NCBI RefSeq assembly: GCF_000768875.1
Contig: NZ_JRAO01000018.1
Location: 1 to 64,000 of the forward strand
Origin: Porphyromonas sp. COT-239 OH1446
GTDB taxonomy: Bacteria; Bacteroidota; Bacteroidia; Bacteroidales; Porphyromonadaceae
Direction of reading: 5' to 3'
Length of the DNA stretch: 64,000 nucleotides
Shown here: one piece after another, positions 42,411 to 51,535 of the stretch
How the letters are laid out: the number at the start of each line of letters is the position of its first letter
Position numbering within the stretch: position 1 is the first letter of the stretch
The notes under the pieces: generated by a model
Told to the model about the DNA's origin: nothing
Database searches by the model: none
What the model saw: the letters and a program-made list of their open reading frames with translations, nothing else
Translations under genes and position numbers: made by a program

Positions 42411-42911
42411 TTAGAGCTCAGCCTTGATAGCAGCGAGCCAAATGTCGATACGCTCGTCTGTCATATCGGACTGATTGATCTCGTCTGCGCAGAGGCCGAT
42501 GAGCTTGCCATCCTCTTCGCTACGTGTGCAATCATAGCTATAACCCTCTGGGGTATAAGCTCCGACGAAGCGGCAGCCTGTACCAGCAAGCCCCTCCTTG
42601 ATCAGGGCCAAGGCTTCACAGAAAGAGTCTGGGTAGCTATCAGCATCGCCACAGCCGAAGAGGGCTACAGCCTTGCCTGCTAGATTTTGGGTTGCGAGCT
42701 TGGGCAGGAAGCCGTCAAAGTCATCCTGTAGCTCTCCGATACCCCAAGTAGAGCTACCGAGCAGGAGTACTTCGTAGTCTGCTGCCATAGAGGCATCAGC
42801 ACTAGCTACGTCATGGACTTCTGCCTCGGCACCCACTGCCTTGGCGATACGCTGAGCGAGCTCAGAGGTTGAACCGGTTGATGAACCGTAGAAAATACCG
42901 AACTTTTTCAT
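42411..42911 (-). CDS. fldA: Flavodoxin
   Basis: FMN-containing electron carrier of the cytoplasm, often replacing ferredoxin under low iron. The 166-residue product has the phosphate-binding loop GSSTGSTSELA near the N-terminus, LLGSSTWGIGELQDDFDGF in the second FMN loop, and FGCGDADSYPDSFCEAL, as in long-chain flavodoxins. Monocistronic with its own promoter box; the neighbouring terminator isolates it. Confidence 0.95.
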   Translation of the reverse strand: MKKFGIFYGSSTGSTSELAQRIAKAVGAEAEVHDVASADASMAADYEVLLLGSSTWGIGELQDDFDGFLPKLATQNLAGKAVALFGCGDADSYPDSFCEALALIKEGLAGTGCRFVGAYTPEGYSYDCTRSEEDGKLIGLCADEINQSDMTDERIDIWLAAIKAEL

Positions 42912-42943
42912 AACTAATTAATAGGTGTTTCGTTTGTTCGAAG

Positions 42944-42964
42944 CAAAGATAGAGGTTCGACCTC
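42944..42964 (-). promoter_or_regulatory. -7 box TATCTTTG and adjacent inverted repeat upstream of flavodoxin
   Basis: The box (42944-42951) lies 33 nt upstream of the flavodoxin start. A GAGGT-TCG-ACCTC inverted repeat (42952-42964) directly abuts it on the upstream side, in the spacer between -33 and -7, a plausible operator position. No matching repressor is identified. Confidence 0.4.
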
Positions 42965-43050
42965 ATCCCCTCGATCCCCACATATAGGTATAATTGTTAT
43001 ATTCGCTACTTATCCATAGGGATATTCGACTGCGGAGGGGCAAAAACAAA

Positions 43051-43080
43051 CGGTGGATACAACCATCGCTGTATCCACCG
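43051..43080 (-). terminator. Terminator of ilvE
   Basis: An 11-bp perfect stem (CGGTGGATACA/TGTATCCACCG) with an 8-nt loop. On the minus strand it is followed by TTTGTTTTTG. Confidence 0.85.
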
Positions 43081-43132
43081 CTAGATTTCCTTTACAGGTA
43101 CTGGCCTTCAGAGGCCGATCTATGCACTTCGT

Positions 43133-44164
43133 TTAGAAGTCGTAGACACGAACCCAGCCGTGTGTATCAGGCTCATCTCCATACTGGATGGCACGTAGTT
43201 TATTGTACATACGCTCACTGATTTCACCCGCTTTGCCGTCTGTGCTATAGACGTAGCTTGTGCCCTCGTCGAGGTCGTCGATGCGTGCAATAGGGCTAAT
43301 AACAGCAGCTGTACCGCAAGCACCAGCCTCACTGAAGGTAGCTAGCTCCTCTACGTGGATAGGGCGACGCTCCACCTTTAGACCCATATCTTGGGCGATC
43401 TGCATGAGACTCTTGTTCGTGATGGAGGGCAGGATCGAAGTGCTTTCGGGGGTGATGTAGGTATTGTCCTTGATCCCGAAGAAGTTGGCTGGGCCGCATT
43501 CGTCAATGAACTCCTTGTGCTTGGCATCGAGGTAGATCACAGCCGAATATCCCTTGCTGTGGGCCAGGTGTCCTGAATAGAGGCTAGCGGCATAGTTCCC
43601 GCCGACCTTGTAAGTTCCTGTTCCTAGAGGGGCGGCACGGTCATAGCCTCGCATGATGGCCATAGGGGTAGGGCGGAAACCCTCCTTGAAGTAAGGCCCT
43701 ACGGGTGTAACGAAGACCATGAACATGTACTCAGTGGCAGGCTTGACACCGACCTGCTGGCCGAGCCCGATCATCAGTGGACGAAGATAGAGCGATGCTC
43801 CCGAACCATAAGGGGGGACAAAGCGACGGTTGAGGCGGACGACACGCTCGATAGCCTCTAGGAAGAGGTCTGTCGGCATCTCAGGCATCATAATACCTCG
43901 GCTGGTGTGCTGCATACGGGCAGCGTTCTCCTCTGGGCGGAAGATGCGCACCTTGCCGTCTTTGCCCTCGAAGGCTTTGAGCCCTTCGAAAGACTCCTGT
44001 CCGTAATGCAGGCAGGTCGCTGCCATCGGGATCGTCAGCATATCCGACGAAGATACCTCCAGCTCGCCCCAGGCCCCATTGCGCCAGTAGCATCTAATGT
44101 TGTAGTCCGTAGGGACGTAGCCAAAGGTCAGCGAAGACCAATCCAATTCTGCTCTGTTTCCCAT
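43133..44164 (-). CDS. ilvE: Branched-chain amino acid aminotransferase
   Basis: PLP-dependent fold-type IV transaminase for leucine, isoleucine and valine. The 343-residue product has the PLP lysine in GTGTYKVGGNYA, the ATCLHYGQESFEGLKAF opening typical of the larger bacterial/mitochondrial type, and the ECGPANFFGI motif. No other ilv or leu genes are nearby. It has its own promoter box and terminator. Confidence 0.95.
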   Translation of the reverse strand: MGNRAELDWSSLTFGYVPTDYNIRCYWRNGAWGELEVSSSDMLTIPMAATCLHYGQESFEGLKAFEGKDGKVRIFRPEENAARMQHTSRGIMMPEMPTDLFLEAIERVVRLNRRFVPPYGSGASLYLRPLMIGLGQQVGVKPATEYMFMVFVTPVGPYFKEGFRPTPMAIMRGYDRAAPLGTGTYKVGGNYAASLYSGHLAHSKGYSAVIYLDAKHKEFIDECGPANFFGIKDNTYITPESTSILPSITNKSLMQIAQDMGLKVERRPIHVEELATFSEAGACGTAAVISPIARIDDLDEGTSYVYSTDGKAGEISERMYNKLRAIQYGDEPDTHGWVRVYDF

Positions 44165-44214
44165 AACAATGTTTAATTAGGTGGTTAGTAACAGTTAATG
44201 TAGTGTATGATGGA

Positions 44215-44222
44215 CAAAGATA
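44215..44222 (-). promoter_or_regulatory. -7 box TATCTTTG of ilvE
   Basis: Exact -7 octamer 50 nt upstream of the ilvE ATG, in the gap before the fumarase stop codon. Confidence 0.5.
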
Positions 44223-44289
44223 AGATAAACTTACGAGGACGCCGCCTCTTATCTTGTGTATTTGTCCCCTTATCACTCAGGGATGTTGT

Positions 44290-45939
44290 CTATTTGCCCA
44301 GTCCGCAGGAGCTGCACTTGCTTTTGATCTGTTCGAAGAAGTCATTGCCCTTGTCATCGACCAGGATGAAAGCGGGGAAGTCTACAACCTCGATCTTCCA
44401 AATGGCCTCCATGCCGAGCTCTGGATATTCGAGGCATTCGACCTTCTTGATGCTATCCTGGGCAAGGATGGCTGCTGGCCCTCCGACGCTGCCGAGGTAG
44501 AAGCCTCCGTACTTGTGGCAGGCATCAGTTACCTGTCGGCTGCGGTTTCCCTTGGCGATCATGAGCATGCTACCGCCGTGGCTCTGGAAGAGGTCTACAT
44601 AGCTATCCATACGCCCAGCCGTCGTGGGGCCGAATGATCCGCTAGGCATTCCCTTGGGGGTCTTGGCAGGCCCTGCGTAGTAGATGGGGTGATCCTTGAT
44701 ATACTGTGGCAGGCCCTCACCTCGGTCGATCCGTTCCTTGAGCTTGGCGTGTGCTATGTCTCGCCCGACGATGATTGTACCACTGAGCGAGAGGCGAGTG
44801 GAGACAGGGTACTTGCTCAACTCGGCAAGGATCTCGCTCATGGGACGGTTGAGGTCGATCTTCACCACATTGCCCTCACCCTTTTGACGAAGCTCTTCGG
44901 GGATGAGGCGTGCGGGGTTGGTCTCGAGCTTCTCGATCCAAATGCCATCTCGGTTGATCTTGGCCTTGATATTGCGGTCGGCTGAGCAGCTGACACCCAT
45001 CCCTACGGGGCAGGATGCTCCGTGGCGAGGGAGGCGGATGATACGCACATCGTGGGCAAAGTACTTCCCGCCGAATTGGGCTCCAAGCCCCAGACGATGA
45101 GCCTCGGCGAGTACCTGCTCTTCGAGGGCGATGTCTCGGAAGGCCTGTCCGCCCTCATTGCCCTCGGTGGGCAGGTTATCATAGTACTTGGCAGAGGCGA
45201 GCTTGACGGTCTTGAGGTTTGTCTCGGCCGAAGTCCCCCCGATAACGAAGGCAATATGGTAGGGAGGACAAGCGGCTGTGCCGAGCGAACTCATCTTCTC
45301 GACGAGGAACTTGACTAGGCTCTCAGGATTGAGCAGTGCCTTGGTCTCCTGATAGAGATAGGTCTTGTTGGCTGAGCCTCCTCCCTTGGCAATGCAGAGG
45401 AAGTTATACTCCATCCCATCGACTGCGAGTAGATCAATCTGTGCGGGCAAATTACAGCCCGTATTGACCTCTCGGTACATGTCTAGGGGGACGTTCTGCG
45501 AATAGCGTAGGTTATTCTCTGTGTAGGCATCGTACACCCCGTGTGAGAGGTGCTCCTCGTCGTGGCCTCCGGTGAAGACTTGCTGCCCCTTCTTACCCAT
45601 GATGATCGCGGTACCAGTATCTTGGCAGAAGGGGAGCTGCCCCTTGGCGGCCACCTCGGCATTGCGCAGGAAGGTCAGAGCGACGAACTTGTCATTGTCG
45701 CTGGCCTCGGGATCATGCAGGATCTTAGCGACCTGCTCCTGGTGCTCAGGGCGCAGGTAAAACGACACATCGTGAAAGGCCGTACGGCTCAAGAGGCGCA
45801 GGGCTTCGGGCTCAATGCGCAGCATCTCATGCTCGCCAAATTGCTCTACTGAAACATAATCCTTTGTCAGCAGATAATACTCGGTCTTGTCCTCTCCCAC
45901 GGGGAAAGGCTTTTGATAACGGAAGGTAGGTGTAGCCAT
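44290..45939 (-). CDS. Class I fumarate hydratase (iron-sulfur)
   Basis: Converts fumarate to malate; in anaerobic Bacteroidales it feeds the reductive branch that ends in succinate. The 549-residue product carries both alpha and beta regions of class I fumarases in one chain. Candidate cluster cysteines lie in [19 protein letters not shown] and [16 protein letters not shown], and the [25 protein letters not shown] segment marks the beta part. A Cys-rich tail (KCSSCGLGK) ends the protein. Monocistronic. Confidence 0.93.
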   Translation of the reverse strand: MATPTFRYQKPFPVGEDKTEYYLLTKDYVSVEQFGEHEMLRIEPEALRLLSRTAFHDVSFYLRPEHQEQVAKILHDPEASDNDKFVALTFLRNAEVAAKGQLPFCQDTGTAIIMGKKGQQVFTGGHDEEHLSHGVYDAYTENNLRYSQNVPLDMYREVNTGCNLPAQIDLLAVDGMEYNFLCIAKGGGSANKTYLYQETKALLNPESLVKFLVEKMSSLGTAACPPYHIAFVIGGTSAETNLKTVKLASAKYYDNLPTEGNEGGQAFRDIALEEQVLAEAHRLGLGAQFGGKYFAHDVRIIRLPRHGASCPVGMGVSCSADRNIKAKINRDGIWIEKLETNPARLIPEELRQKGEGNVVKIDLNRPMSEILAELSKYPVSTRLSLSGTIIVGRDIAHAKLKERIDRGEGLPQYIKDHPIYYAGPAKTPKGMPSGSFGPTTAGRMDSYVDLFQSHGGSMLMIAKGNRSRQVTDACHKYGGFYLGSVGGPAAILAQDSIKKVECLEYPELGMEAIWKIEVVDFPAFILVDDKGNDFFEQIKSKCSSCGLGK

Positions 45940-45976
45940 CTGAAAATAGTTTTTGTTTGTGATCCTTATATGTCCG

Positions 45977-45984
45977 CAAATATA
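45977..45984 (-). promoter_or_regulatory. -7 box TATATTTG of the fumarase gene
   Basis: Exact TAnnTTTG match 37 nt upstream of the fumarase start codon. Confidence 0.5.
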
Positions 45985-46054
45985 CGAAAACTACCTCGTC
46001 TCCCAGGGTTGTCTGCGGGTGAATTTCCCCTCTTACTCCCGTCTCATGCGAAGG

Positions 46055-46472
46055 GTGGAGGGAGGCTCGAATGGACTCCTTCGGGCAGTCCTCCAAATTT
46101 GTGTGCGGACGGAAAATTGCCCTTCCGGGCAGTCCTCTAAATTTGTTTGCGGACGGAAATTTGCCCTTCCGGGCAGTCCTCTAAATTTGTTTGCGGACGG
46201 AAAATTGCCCTTCCGGGCAGTCCTCTAAATTTGTTTGCGGACGGAAAATTGCCCTTCCGGGCAGTCCTCCAAATTTGTGTGCGCAGAGAAATAAATTTTC
46301 GTGCGCACGAAAATTTATTTTCTTCCGCAAGAAAAAATATTTTCTTCCGCAAGAAAATTTTTTCTTCCGCAAGAAAATTTGGCCCTCTGCGGGCCATTCG
46401 TTATCCGATTGGTTTCTAGTGATTTATGCGAAGCCTCTAAGAGGGCCTTTTGGAGGCCTCTTCCGCCCCTAG
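46055..46472. repeat. Composite intergenic element, copy 2 (five 44-bp units)
   Basis: Same plan as the element at 30664, but expanded. Five units headed GGGCAGTCC start at 46083, 46127, 46171, 46215 and 46259, exactly 44 bp apart and nearly identical. The shared palindrome centred on TCGTGCGCACGA follows, then three TTTTCTTCCGCAAGAAAA-type hairpin copies and a tail ending CCGCCCCTAG. The last bases overlap the rpoN stop codon. It occupies the 529-bp gap between rpoN and the fumarase promoter, and no gene lies inside; the open frames are repeat artefacts. Confidence 0.85.
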
Positions 46473-47929
46473 AGTTGCTTGCGCAGGCGAGCCACGGGTA
46501 GGCGTAGCTGCTCTCGATATTTGGCCACCGTACGGCGTGCCAAGGGATAGCCCTCACGGGCTAAGACCTCCACCAGTTGAGCATCCGAATAGGGCGAGGC
46601 CTTGTCCTCTGTCTCGATGATTCGCCTTAGGGCCTCCTTGATCCGTCGGGTCGAGACCTCATCGCCCCCCTCGGAGGTGATCCCCTCGTTGAAGAAGAAC
46701 TTCAGCGGATACACCCCAAAGTCCGTCTGCACGGATTTGCTATTGCTCACCCGAGAGATGGTGCTGATGTCTAGGCCTGTGGCTTGGGCAATATCCTTTA
46801 AGATCATGGGGCGGAGGTCGAGTACTTCACCCGAGAGGAAGAACTCCCTCTGATGCACCATAATAGCCTGCATCGTCGTGCGTAGCGTGTGCTGACGCTG
46901 GGCCACGGCATCTATGAACCAGCGCGCCCTATCGATCTTGTGCCTGAGGAAGCTCATGGCCTCTCGAGCACCCTTGTTCCGAGAGCCCTCCTGACGCTCC
47001 TGTTCGATCATCTCCACGTACATGGGGCTCAGACGCAGGAGGGGGATCTCTCGCTCTCCGACGAGGGTCAGCTGCAGCTCGCCATCCCGCTCGCCCACGA
47101 TAAAGTCTGGGATATAATGGGCCAATCGATCCTCGCCCTCGTCCGAGGCAATGTTGCCAGGTTTGGGGTTGAGGCGGGAGATGAGGCTGTAGAGTGCGGC
47201 TAGCTGCTCAGCATCTACGCCTAGAGCTTCCCGAAGCTGGTCGAAGCGTTTATTGACAAAGTCCTCATAGTGATGCCGCAGCAGCTCGAGGGCAAGGTGC
47301 GTCTCTGAGTCGCCCTCACCCTCGCCTTTGCGTTCGAGCTGGAGGATAAGGCATTCCCTCAGATCCTTAGCCCCCACGCCAGCAGGGTCGAGGGTCTTGA
47401 TTCGAGCGATCATTGTCTCTAGCTCGGCCTCAGAAGTGTCGAGGCCGACCTTGAAGAGCAGATCGTCCTGCAACTGCTCGATCGAGCGGTCAAGGTAGCC
47501 ATCAGCATTGATGTTGCCGATGATGTATCGGGCTAGCTCTCGCTCTCGTTCGCTGAGGCGGGTCATCGAGAGCTGCTCCATCAGCAGTTCATCGAGCGAG
47601 GGGGCAGAGGCGGCGAAGGGGATCTCCTCCCGGCGGCTCTGACGCTCCTGGATCTCCTGAAGCTTGTAAGCGGGGATGTCGTCTTCGCTGGCATATTCGC
47701 CCAACTCCCAGTCTTGTCCGTCGAGGCCTTCCTGCCCCTTGGCCTCCTCATCTTCTCCGAGGCGTTCCCCCTCGGGGTTCTCTTCGAGGGCAGGGTTCTC
47801 CTCGAGTTCCTGCTCGATGCGTCCCTCGAGCTCAAGACCCGTGAGTTCCAGCATCTTGATAGCCTGGATCTGAGAGGCGGAGAGGTTGGTTGTCTGCTCG
47901 AGACGCTGCTCTTGACCGATCTTATTCAT
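46469..47929 (-). CDS. rpoN: RNA polymerase sigma-54 factor
   Basis: Alternative sigma factor that needs an AAA+ activator. The 486-residue product opens with the Gln/Leu-rich region I (QEQRLEQTTNLSASQIQAIKMLEL), followed by an acidic region II. The core-binding domain, a helix-turn-helix region and the C-terminal RpoN box (ARRTVAKYREQL, residues about 464-475) complete it. No sigma-54 activator gene occurs in the window. It starts 3 bp after murF, so they share a transcript. Confidence 0.95.
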   Translation of the reverse strand: MNKIGQEQRLEQTTNLSASQIQAIKMLELTGLELEGRIEQELEENPALEENPEGERLGEDEEAKGQEGLDGQDWELGEYASEDDIPAYKLQEIQERQSRREEIPFAASAPSLDELLMEQLSMTRLSERERELARYIIGNINADGYLDRSIEQLQDDLLFKVGLDTSEAELETMIARIKTLDPAGVGAKDLRECLILQLERKGEGEGDSETHLALELLRHHYEDFVNKRFDQLREALGVDAEQLAALYSLISRLNPKPGNIASDEGEDRLAHYIPDFIVGERDGELQLTLVGEREIPLLRLSPMYVEMIEQERQEGSRNKGAREAMSFLRHKIDRARWFIDAVAQRQHTLRTTMQAIMVHQREFFLSGEVLDLRPMILKDIAQATGLDISTISRVSNSKSVQTDFGVYPLKFFFNEGITSEGGDEVSTRRIKEALRRIIETEDKASPYSDAQLVEVLAREGYPLARRTVAKYREQLRLPVARLRKQL

Positions 47930-47932
47930 GCA

Positions 47933-49252
47933 CTATAGCTTGGGGAGGATGTTGTTGAGTCTGATGCCATTCGATCCCTTGACTAGGATCAGATGTCCGT
48001 GAGGTACGTTCCCTTTACTGAGATAATGCTCGAGCTCGACGGCTGAGGCGAAGGTGCGCTCTGTCAGCCCCATCCCTGCCCATATCGGGCCGCAGAGCCA
48101 GAGTTGATCGCCCTCTTGAGCCAGTCTCTGTATCTCCTCATAAAGGATTTGGTGCGCCTCGTGTGCCTGAGTTCCGAGCTCATTCATATCGCCCAGGATA
48201 AGCAGTCGAGGGCGAGGGCTCTCGATGGCGAAGAAGTTCTCCAGTGCGTGGTGCATGCTGCTCGGATTGGCATTGTAGGCGTCGGCAATGACGAGGTTAT
48301 CTAGAGGGGTGTGCATCAGCTGAGAGCGACTGTTACTGGGGCTGTAGGCTGCGATCGAGCGGACAATCTCTTCGCTAGGGACATCGAGGAAGAGGCCTAG
48401 GGCGACGGCGGCCAACACATTGCCCATATTGTACGCCCCAACGAGCTGTGTTGCCTGTCTCTGCCCCTCGATGCCGATGACCTCGGCAGACCACTGGAGC
48501 TCGAAGAATAGCTTCCCCGCCTCCTGGGATAAGAGCTCCCCCCTGATGAGGGCCTCTGAGCCCTGACCATAGAGTACCGAGGGGATGCCGTCGGCGATGT
48601 CTCGGAGTAGTGGATCGTCAGCATTGCGGATCGCCTTCCCCTCGTGGTTGCGTAGCCAGTCATAGAGCTCACCCTTCGTCCTAAGGACGCCCTCGAGCGA
48701 GCCGAAGCCCTCGAGGTGTGCTTGGCCAATATTGGTAATGATGCCATAGTTGGGCTCGGCGATGGCACAGAGCTCTGCGATGTCGCCAGGCTTGCTCGCA
48801 CCCATCTCGACGAGAGCAAGTTGGTGCTCTTGCCTCAGGCGCAGCAGGGTCAGGGGCACGCCGATATGATTGTTGAGGTTGCCCTGGGTATAGAGCAGCC
48901 GATAGGTCGTAGAGAGGACGGCAGCAGCGAGCTCTTTGGTCGTTGTCTTGCCGTTCGTCCCTGTGATGGCAATCACGGGGATACCCATTCTACGACGGTG
49001 CTCCCGAGCCAAGGCCTGCATTGCTCCGAGGACATCCTCCACGAGGAGGAGGCGAGGATCATTGGGCAAGCGGGCATCATCGATCACAGCATAGGCAGCC
49101 CCAGACTCGAGGGCCTCGAGGGCATACTGATTACCATCGAACCGAGCCCCCTTGAGGGCAAAGAAGAGGCACCCAGGGAGTATCTGTCTACTATCAGTTA
49201 CGATCTCGGGGTGTTGGCAAAATATTTCGTATAACTTGTCTGTCTGTATCAT
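47933..49252 (-). CDS. murF: UDP-MurNAc-tripeptide--D-Ala-D-Ala ligase
   Basis: Adds D-Ala-D-Ala to the peptidoglycan precursor. The 439-residue product has the ATP-binding motif AITGTNGKTTTKE, the VEMGASKPGDIAEL segment and the DAYNANPSSM motif, all canonical MurF features. The ATG chosen here is the first in frame; a TTG three codons earlier would overlap the promoter box. The gene appears leaderless. A second MurF module exists in the MurF-Alr fusion at 21369. Confidence 0.94.
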   Translation of the reverse strand: MIQTDKLYEIFCQHPEIVTDSRQILPGCLFFALKGARFDGNQYALEALESGAAYAVIDDARLPNDPRLLLVEDVLGAMQALAREHRRRMGIPVIAITGTNGKTTTKELAAAVLSTTYRLLYTQGNLNNHIGVPLTLLRLRQEHQLALVEMGASKPGDIAELCAIAEPNYGIITNIGQAHLEGFGSLEGVLRTKGELYDWLRNHEGKAIRNADDPLLRDIADGIPSVLYGQGSEALIRGELLSQEAGKLFFELQWSAEVIGIEGQRQATQLVGAYNMGNVLAAVALGLFLDVPSEEIVRSIAAYSPSNSRSQLMHTPLDNLVIADAYNANPSSMHHALENFFAIESPRPRLLILGDMNELGTQAHEAHQILYEEIQRLAQEGDQLWLCGPIWAGMGLTERTFASAVELEHYLSKGNVPHGHLILVKGSNGIRLNNILPKL

Positions 49253-49258
49253 AATAAA

Positions 49259-49290
49259 CAAATGTAAGCATTTCGCCTTATCTCTTCAAA
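49259..49290 (-). promoter_or_regulatory. Promoter of murF-rpoN
   Basis: TTTG (49287-49290) and TACATTTG (49259-49266) on the minus strand are separated by 20 nt, a full Bacteroidetes promoter. Only six bases separate the -7 box from the murF ATG. Confidence 0.7.
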
Positions 49291-49300
49291 TCCTTGATCT

Positions 49301-49349
49301 CTCGAGCCCCAAGCTCGAGGGGTACATCATCGAGAGAGTAGGCTCTCGA
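49301..49349. other. Two small hairpins upstream of the murF promoter
   Basis: CTCGAGC/GCTCGAG (49301-49319) and TCGAGAG/CTCTCGA (49330-49349) form adjacent 7-bp stems in the 192-bp gap between the lipoprotein gene and murF. They could end transcription of the lipoprotein gene; no T-tract is seen. Confidence 0.35.
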
Positions 49350-49444
49350 CTGGGCGGAAGAGTCTCAAATACAGATACGAGTACCCTGCACCACTACGGA
49401 GCAAAGCACTCGTATCCATAATCAAACCTAAATGAGATGGAGGG

Positions 49445-49813
49445 CTACTTGTCGGAGGCTATGTCTACCTTCCAGTCGTCATCGACTTTGATGAGGTACA
49501 CCTCGGTCGTGTCGTTCTGCCCCTTGCCTGCAATGTCAGTAAACTTTACCCATGCCTCTCGGCCCTCTATTCTCTCTTCGACGAGCTTGAACTTGAAGTT
49601 TGGATTCAGCTCCTTCGATGACCCTAGGGCTGCAGCCATCTCGAGCAGACGCTCTGTGCGCTCGGTACAATAATCCTCTGCCTCCTCGATCTGACCCGTA
49701 GAGAGGTATTCGTAGAACTTACGAGTAGCCTTTTCGGGGCCCGACTCGCAGCTGCTTAGGCCCACAAGGGCTAAGCCTGCGAAGGCCATGGCGATCATAG
49801 CTTTTTTCATCAT
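49445..49813 (-). CDS. Small DUF4878-like lipoprotein
   Basis: A 122-residue lipoprotein with a signal peptide and lipobox (LSSC). The rest resembles a DUF4878/NTF2-like cone fold: a helical ATRKFYEYLSTGQIEEAEDYC segment, then strands ending in YLIKVDDDWKVDI. Function is unknown; such proteins are widespread in Bacteroidetes envelopes. It lies 33 bp downstream of serS on the same strand and may be cotranscribed with it. Confidence 0.8.
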   Translation of the reverse strand: MMKKAMIAMAFAGLALVGLSSCESGPEKATRKFYEYLSTGQIEEAEDYCTERTERLLEMAAALGSSKELNPNFKFKLVEERIEGREAWVKFTDIAGKGQNDTTEVYLIKVDDDWKVDIASDK

Positions 49814-49846
49814 GTCGTTTTTACTTCAGAGTGTGATCAATAGCTG

Positions 49847-51124
49847 CTAAGGAGCAGGGATGAGGTCAAAGCCCGTATAGGGCACAAGGGCCTTGGGGAT
49901 GTGAATACCCTCTGGGCTCTGGTGGTTCTCTAGGAGGGCTGCAACGATGCGGGGCAAGGCTAATGCACTGCCATTGAGAGTGTGTACGAGTTGAACCCCC
50001 GTCTGAGCATCACGATAGCGACACTTGAGACGATTGGCCTGATAGCTCTCGAAGTTCGATACCGAGCTCACCTCGAGCCAACGCTGCTGAGCCGCAGAAT
50101 AGACTTCAAAGTCATAGGTGAGTGCACTGGTGAAGCTCATATCCCCCCCACAGAGACGCAGGATGCGCCAGGGGAGCTCGAGCTTGTCTACAAGCGTCTG
50201 CACGTAGGCGACCATCTCGTCGAGACGTTCGTAGCTGCGCTCGGGCTTGTCAATGCAGACGATCTCGACCTTGTCGAACTGGTGCAGACGATTGAGGCCT
50301 CGTACATCCTTGCCATATGAGCCTGCCTCACGGCGGAAGCAAGCCGAGTAGGCCGTATTCTTAATAGGTAGCTCTGCCTCGGAGAGGATGACGTCTCGGT
50401 AGATATTCGTTACAGGAACCTCCGCTGTGGGGATGAGATACAGCCCATCGAGACCGATATGGTACATCTGCCCCTCCTTGTCTGGGAGCTGGCCTGTGCC
50501 ATAGCCCGAGTCTTCATTGACCACATAGGGGGGCTGTACCTCCACGAAGCCAGCCTCTCGAGCTTGATCGAGGAAGAAGTTGATCAGGGCTCGCTGCAGA
50601 CGTGCTCCATAACCCTTGTAGACGGGGAAGCCTGCGCCTGAAATCTTCACTCCGAGCTCGAAGTCAATGAGGTCGTATTCCTTGGCCAAATCCCAGTGAG
50701 GCTTGGCTGTAGTTCCGAGCTCAGGCATCCGTCCACCTGAGCGCACTTCGAGATTGTCTGCGGCTGATTTGCCTTCGGGGACAATGTCATTGGGTAAGTT
50801 GGGGATCTGTAGGAGCAGGTTTCTGAGTTCTCTCTCATAGGCCTCCTTGGCCTCCTCGACCTCTTTACTTCGGGCCTTCATCGAGGCGACCTGAGCCTTC
50901 TTGGCTTCTGCTTCGTCCTTTTGTCCGGCCTTCATCAGAGCCCCAATCTCTCGGGCACACTGATTTTGCTCAGCGAGCAGGCTGTCGAGCTCTGTTTGGC
51001 TCTGACGCCGAGCCTCGTCCAGTCGCAGGACTTCGTCTATGATATCGTCGGCTTTGAAGCCCTTTTTAGCAAGCTTGAGTATGACCTCTGCCCGGTTATC
51101 CTTAATCTGCTTGAGTGTAAGCAT
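49847..51124 (-). CDS. serS: Seryl-tRNA synthetase
   Basis: Class II aminoacyl-tRNA synthetase that charges tRNA-Ser. The chosen ATG gives MLTLKQIKDNRAEVILKLAKK, the standard start of the N-terminal coiled-coil arm, and 425 residues. Motif 2 (CFRREAGSYGKDVRGLNRLHQFDKVE) and motif 3 (LNGSALALPRIVAALLENHQ) are intact. The longer upstream frame passes through a terminator hairpin and is not used. Confidence 0.95.
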   Translation of the reverse strand: MLTLKQIKDNRAEVILKLAKKGFKADDIIDEVLRLDEARRQSQTELDSLLAEQNQCAREIGALMKAGQKDEAEAKKAQVASMKARSKEVEEAKEAYERELRNLLLQIPNLPNDIVPEGKSAADNLEVRSGGRMPELGTTAKPHWDLAKEYDLIDFELGVKISGAGFPVYKGYGARLQRALINFFLDQAREAGFVEVQPPYVVNEDSGYGTGQLPDKEGQMYHIGLDGLYLIPTAEVPVTNIYRDVILSEAELPIKNTAYSACFRREAGSYGKDVRGLNRLHQFDKVEIVCIDKPERSYERLDEMVAYVQTLVDKLELPWRILRLCGGDMSFTSALTYDFEVYSAAQQRWLEVSSVSNFESYQANRLKCRYRDAQTGVQLVHTLNGSALALPRIVAALLENHQSPEGIHIPKALVPYTGFDLIPAP

Positions 51125-51145
51125 AGAGTGGTGTATGATCCATAA

Positions 51146-51194
51146 AGAGAGAGGTTGCCCCAAAGGTCCTACGACCCTCAGAGGCAACCTCTCT
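51146..51194 (-). terminator. Terminator of the rplU-rpmA operon
   Basis: A 12-bp stem (GAGAGGTTGCC with GGCAACCTCTC) encloses a smaller inner GGTC/GACC stem, lying between rpmA and the serS start. Confidence 0.75.
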
Positions 51195-51247
51195 CGTGAG
51201 TTCTAATCTAAATCTAAAGATGTGATCTACTCGTCGTGCAGTAGAGA

Positions 51248-51505
51248 TTAAGCCTCTGCCTGTACAGACACATACGATCGGTTGTCCTTCTTGCGTGTGA
51301 AGACAACCTTACCATCGATCAAGGCATAGAGCGTGTGATCCTTGCCGATACCTACACCAGCACCAGGATGATGCTGCGTACCACGCTGACGCACGATGAT
51401 GTTACCAGCCTTAGCTGTCTGACCGCCATAGAGCTTTACCCCCAGGCGCTTGCTTTCTGATTCGCGTCCGTTCTTGGAACTACCGACACCTTTTTTATGA
51501 GCCAT
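51248..51505 (-). CDS. rpmA: 50S ribosomal protein L27
   Basis: Ribosomal protein near the peptidyl transferase centre. The 85-residue product has the invariant opening [20 protein letters not shown] and the [21 protein letters not shown] core. It starts 30 bp after rplU, the usual operon order. Confidence 0.97.
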   Translation of the reverse strand: MAHKKGVGSSKNGRESESKRLGVKLYGGQTAKAGNIIVRQRGTQHHPGAGVGIGKDHTLYALIDGKVVFTRKKDNRSYVSVQAEA

Positions 51506-51535
51506 TTCTTTGTTCTAGTTTAAGGGGTTAATGAA

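Noticed and set aside
46137-46419. Several 60-90 codon frames in both strands of the 44-bp repeat region
   Set aside because: All are periodic translations of the tandem units and hairpins, with no start context and no similarity to known proteins.
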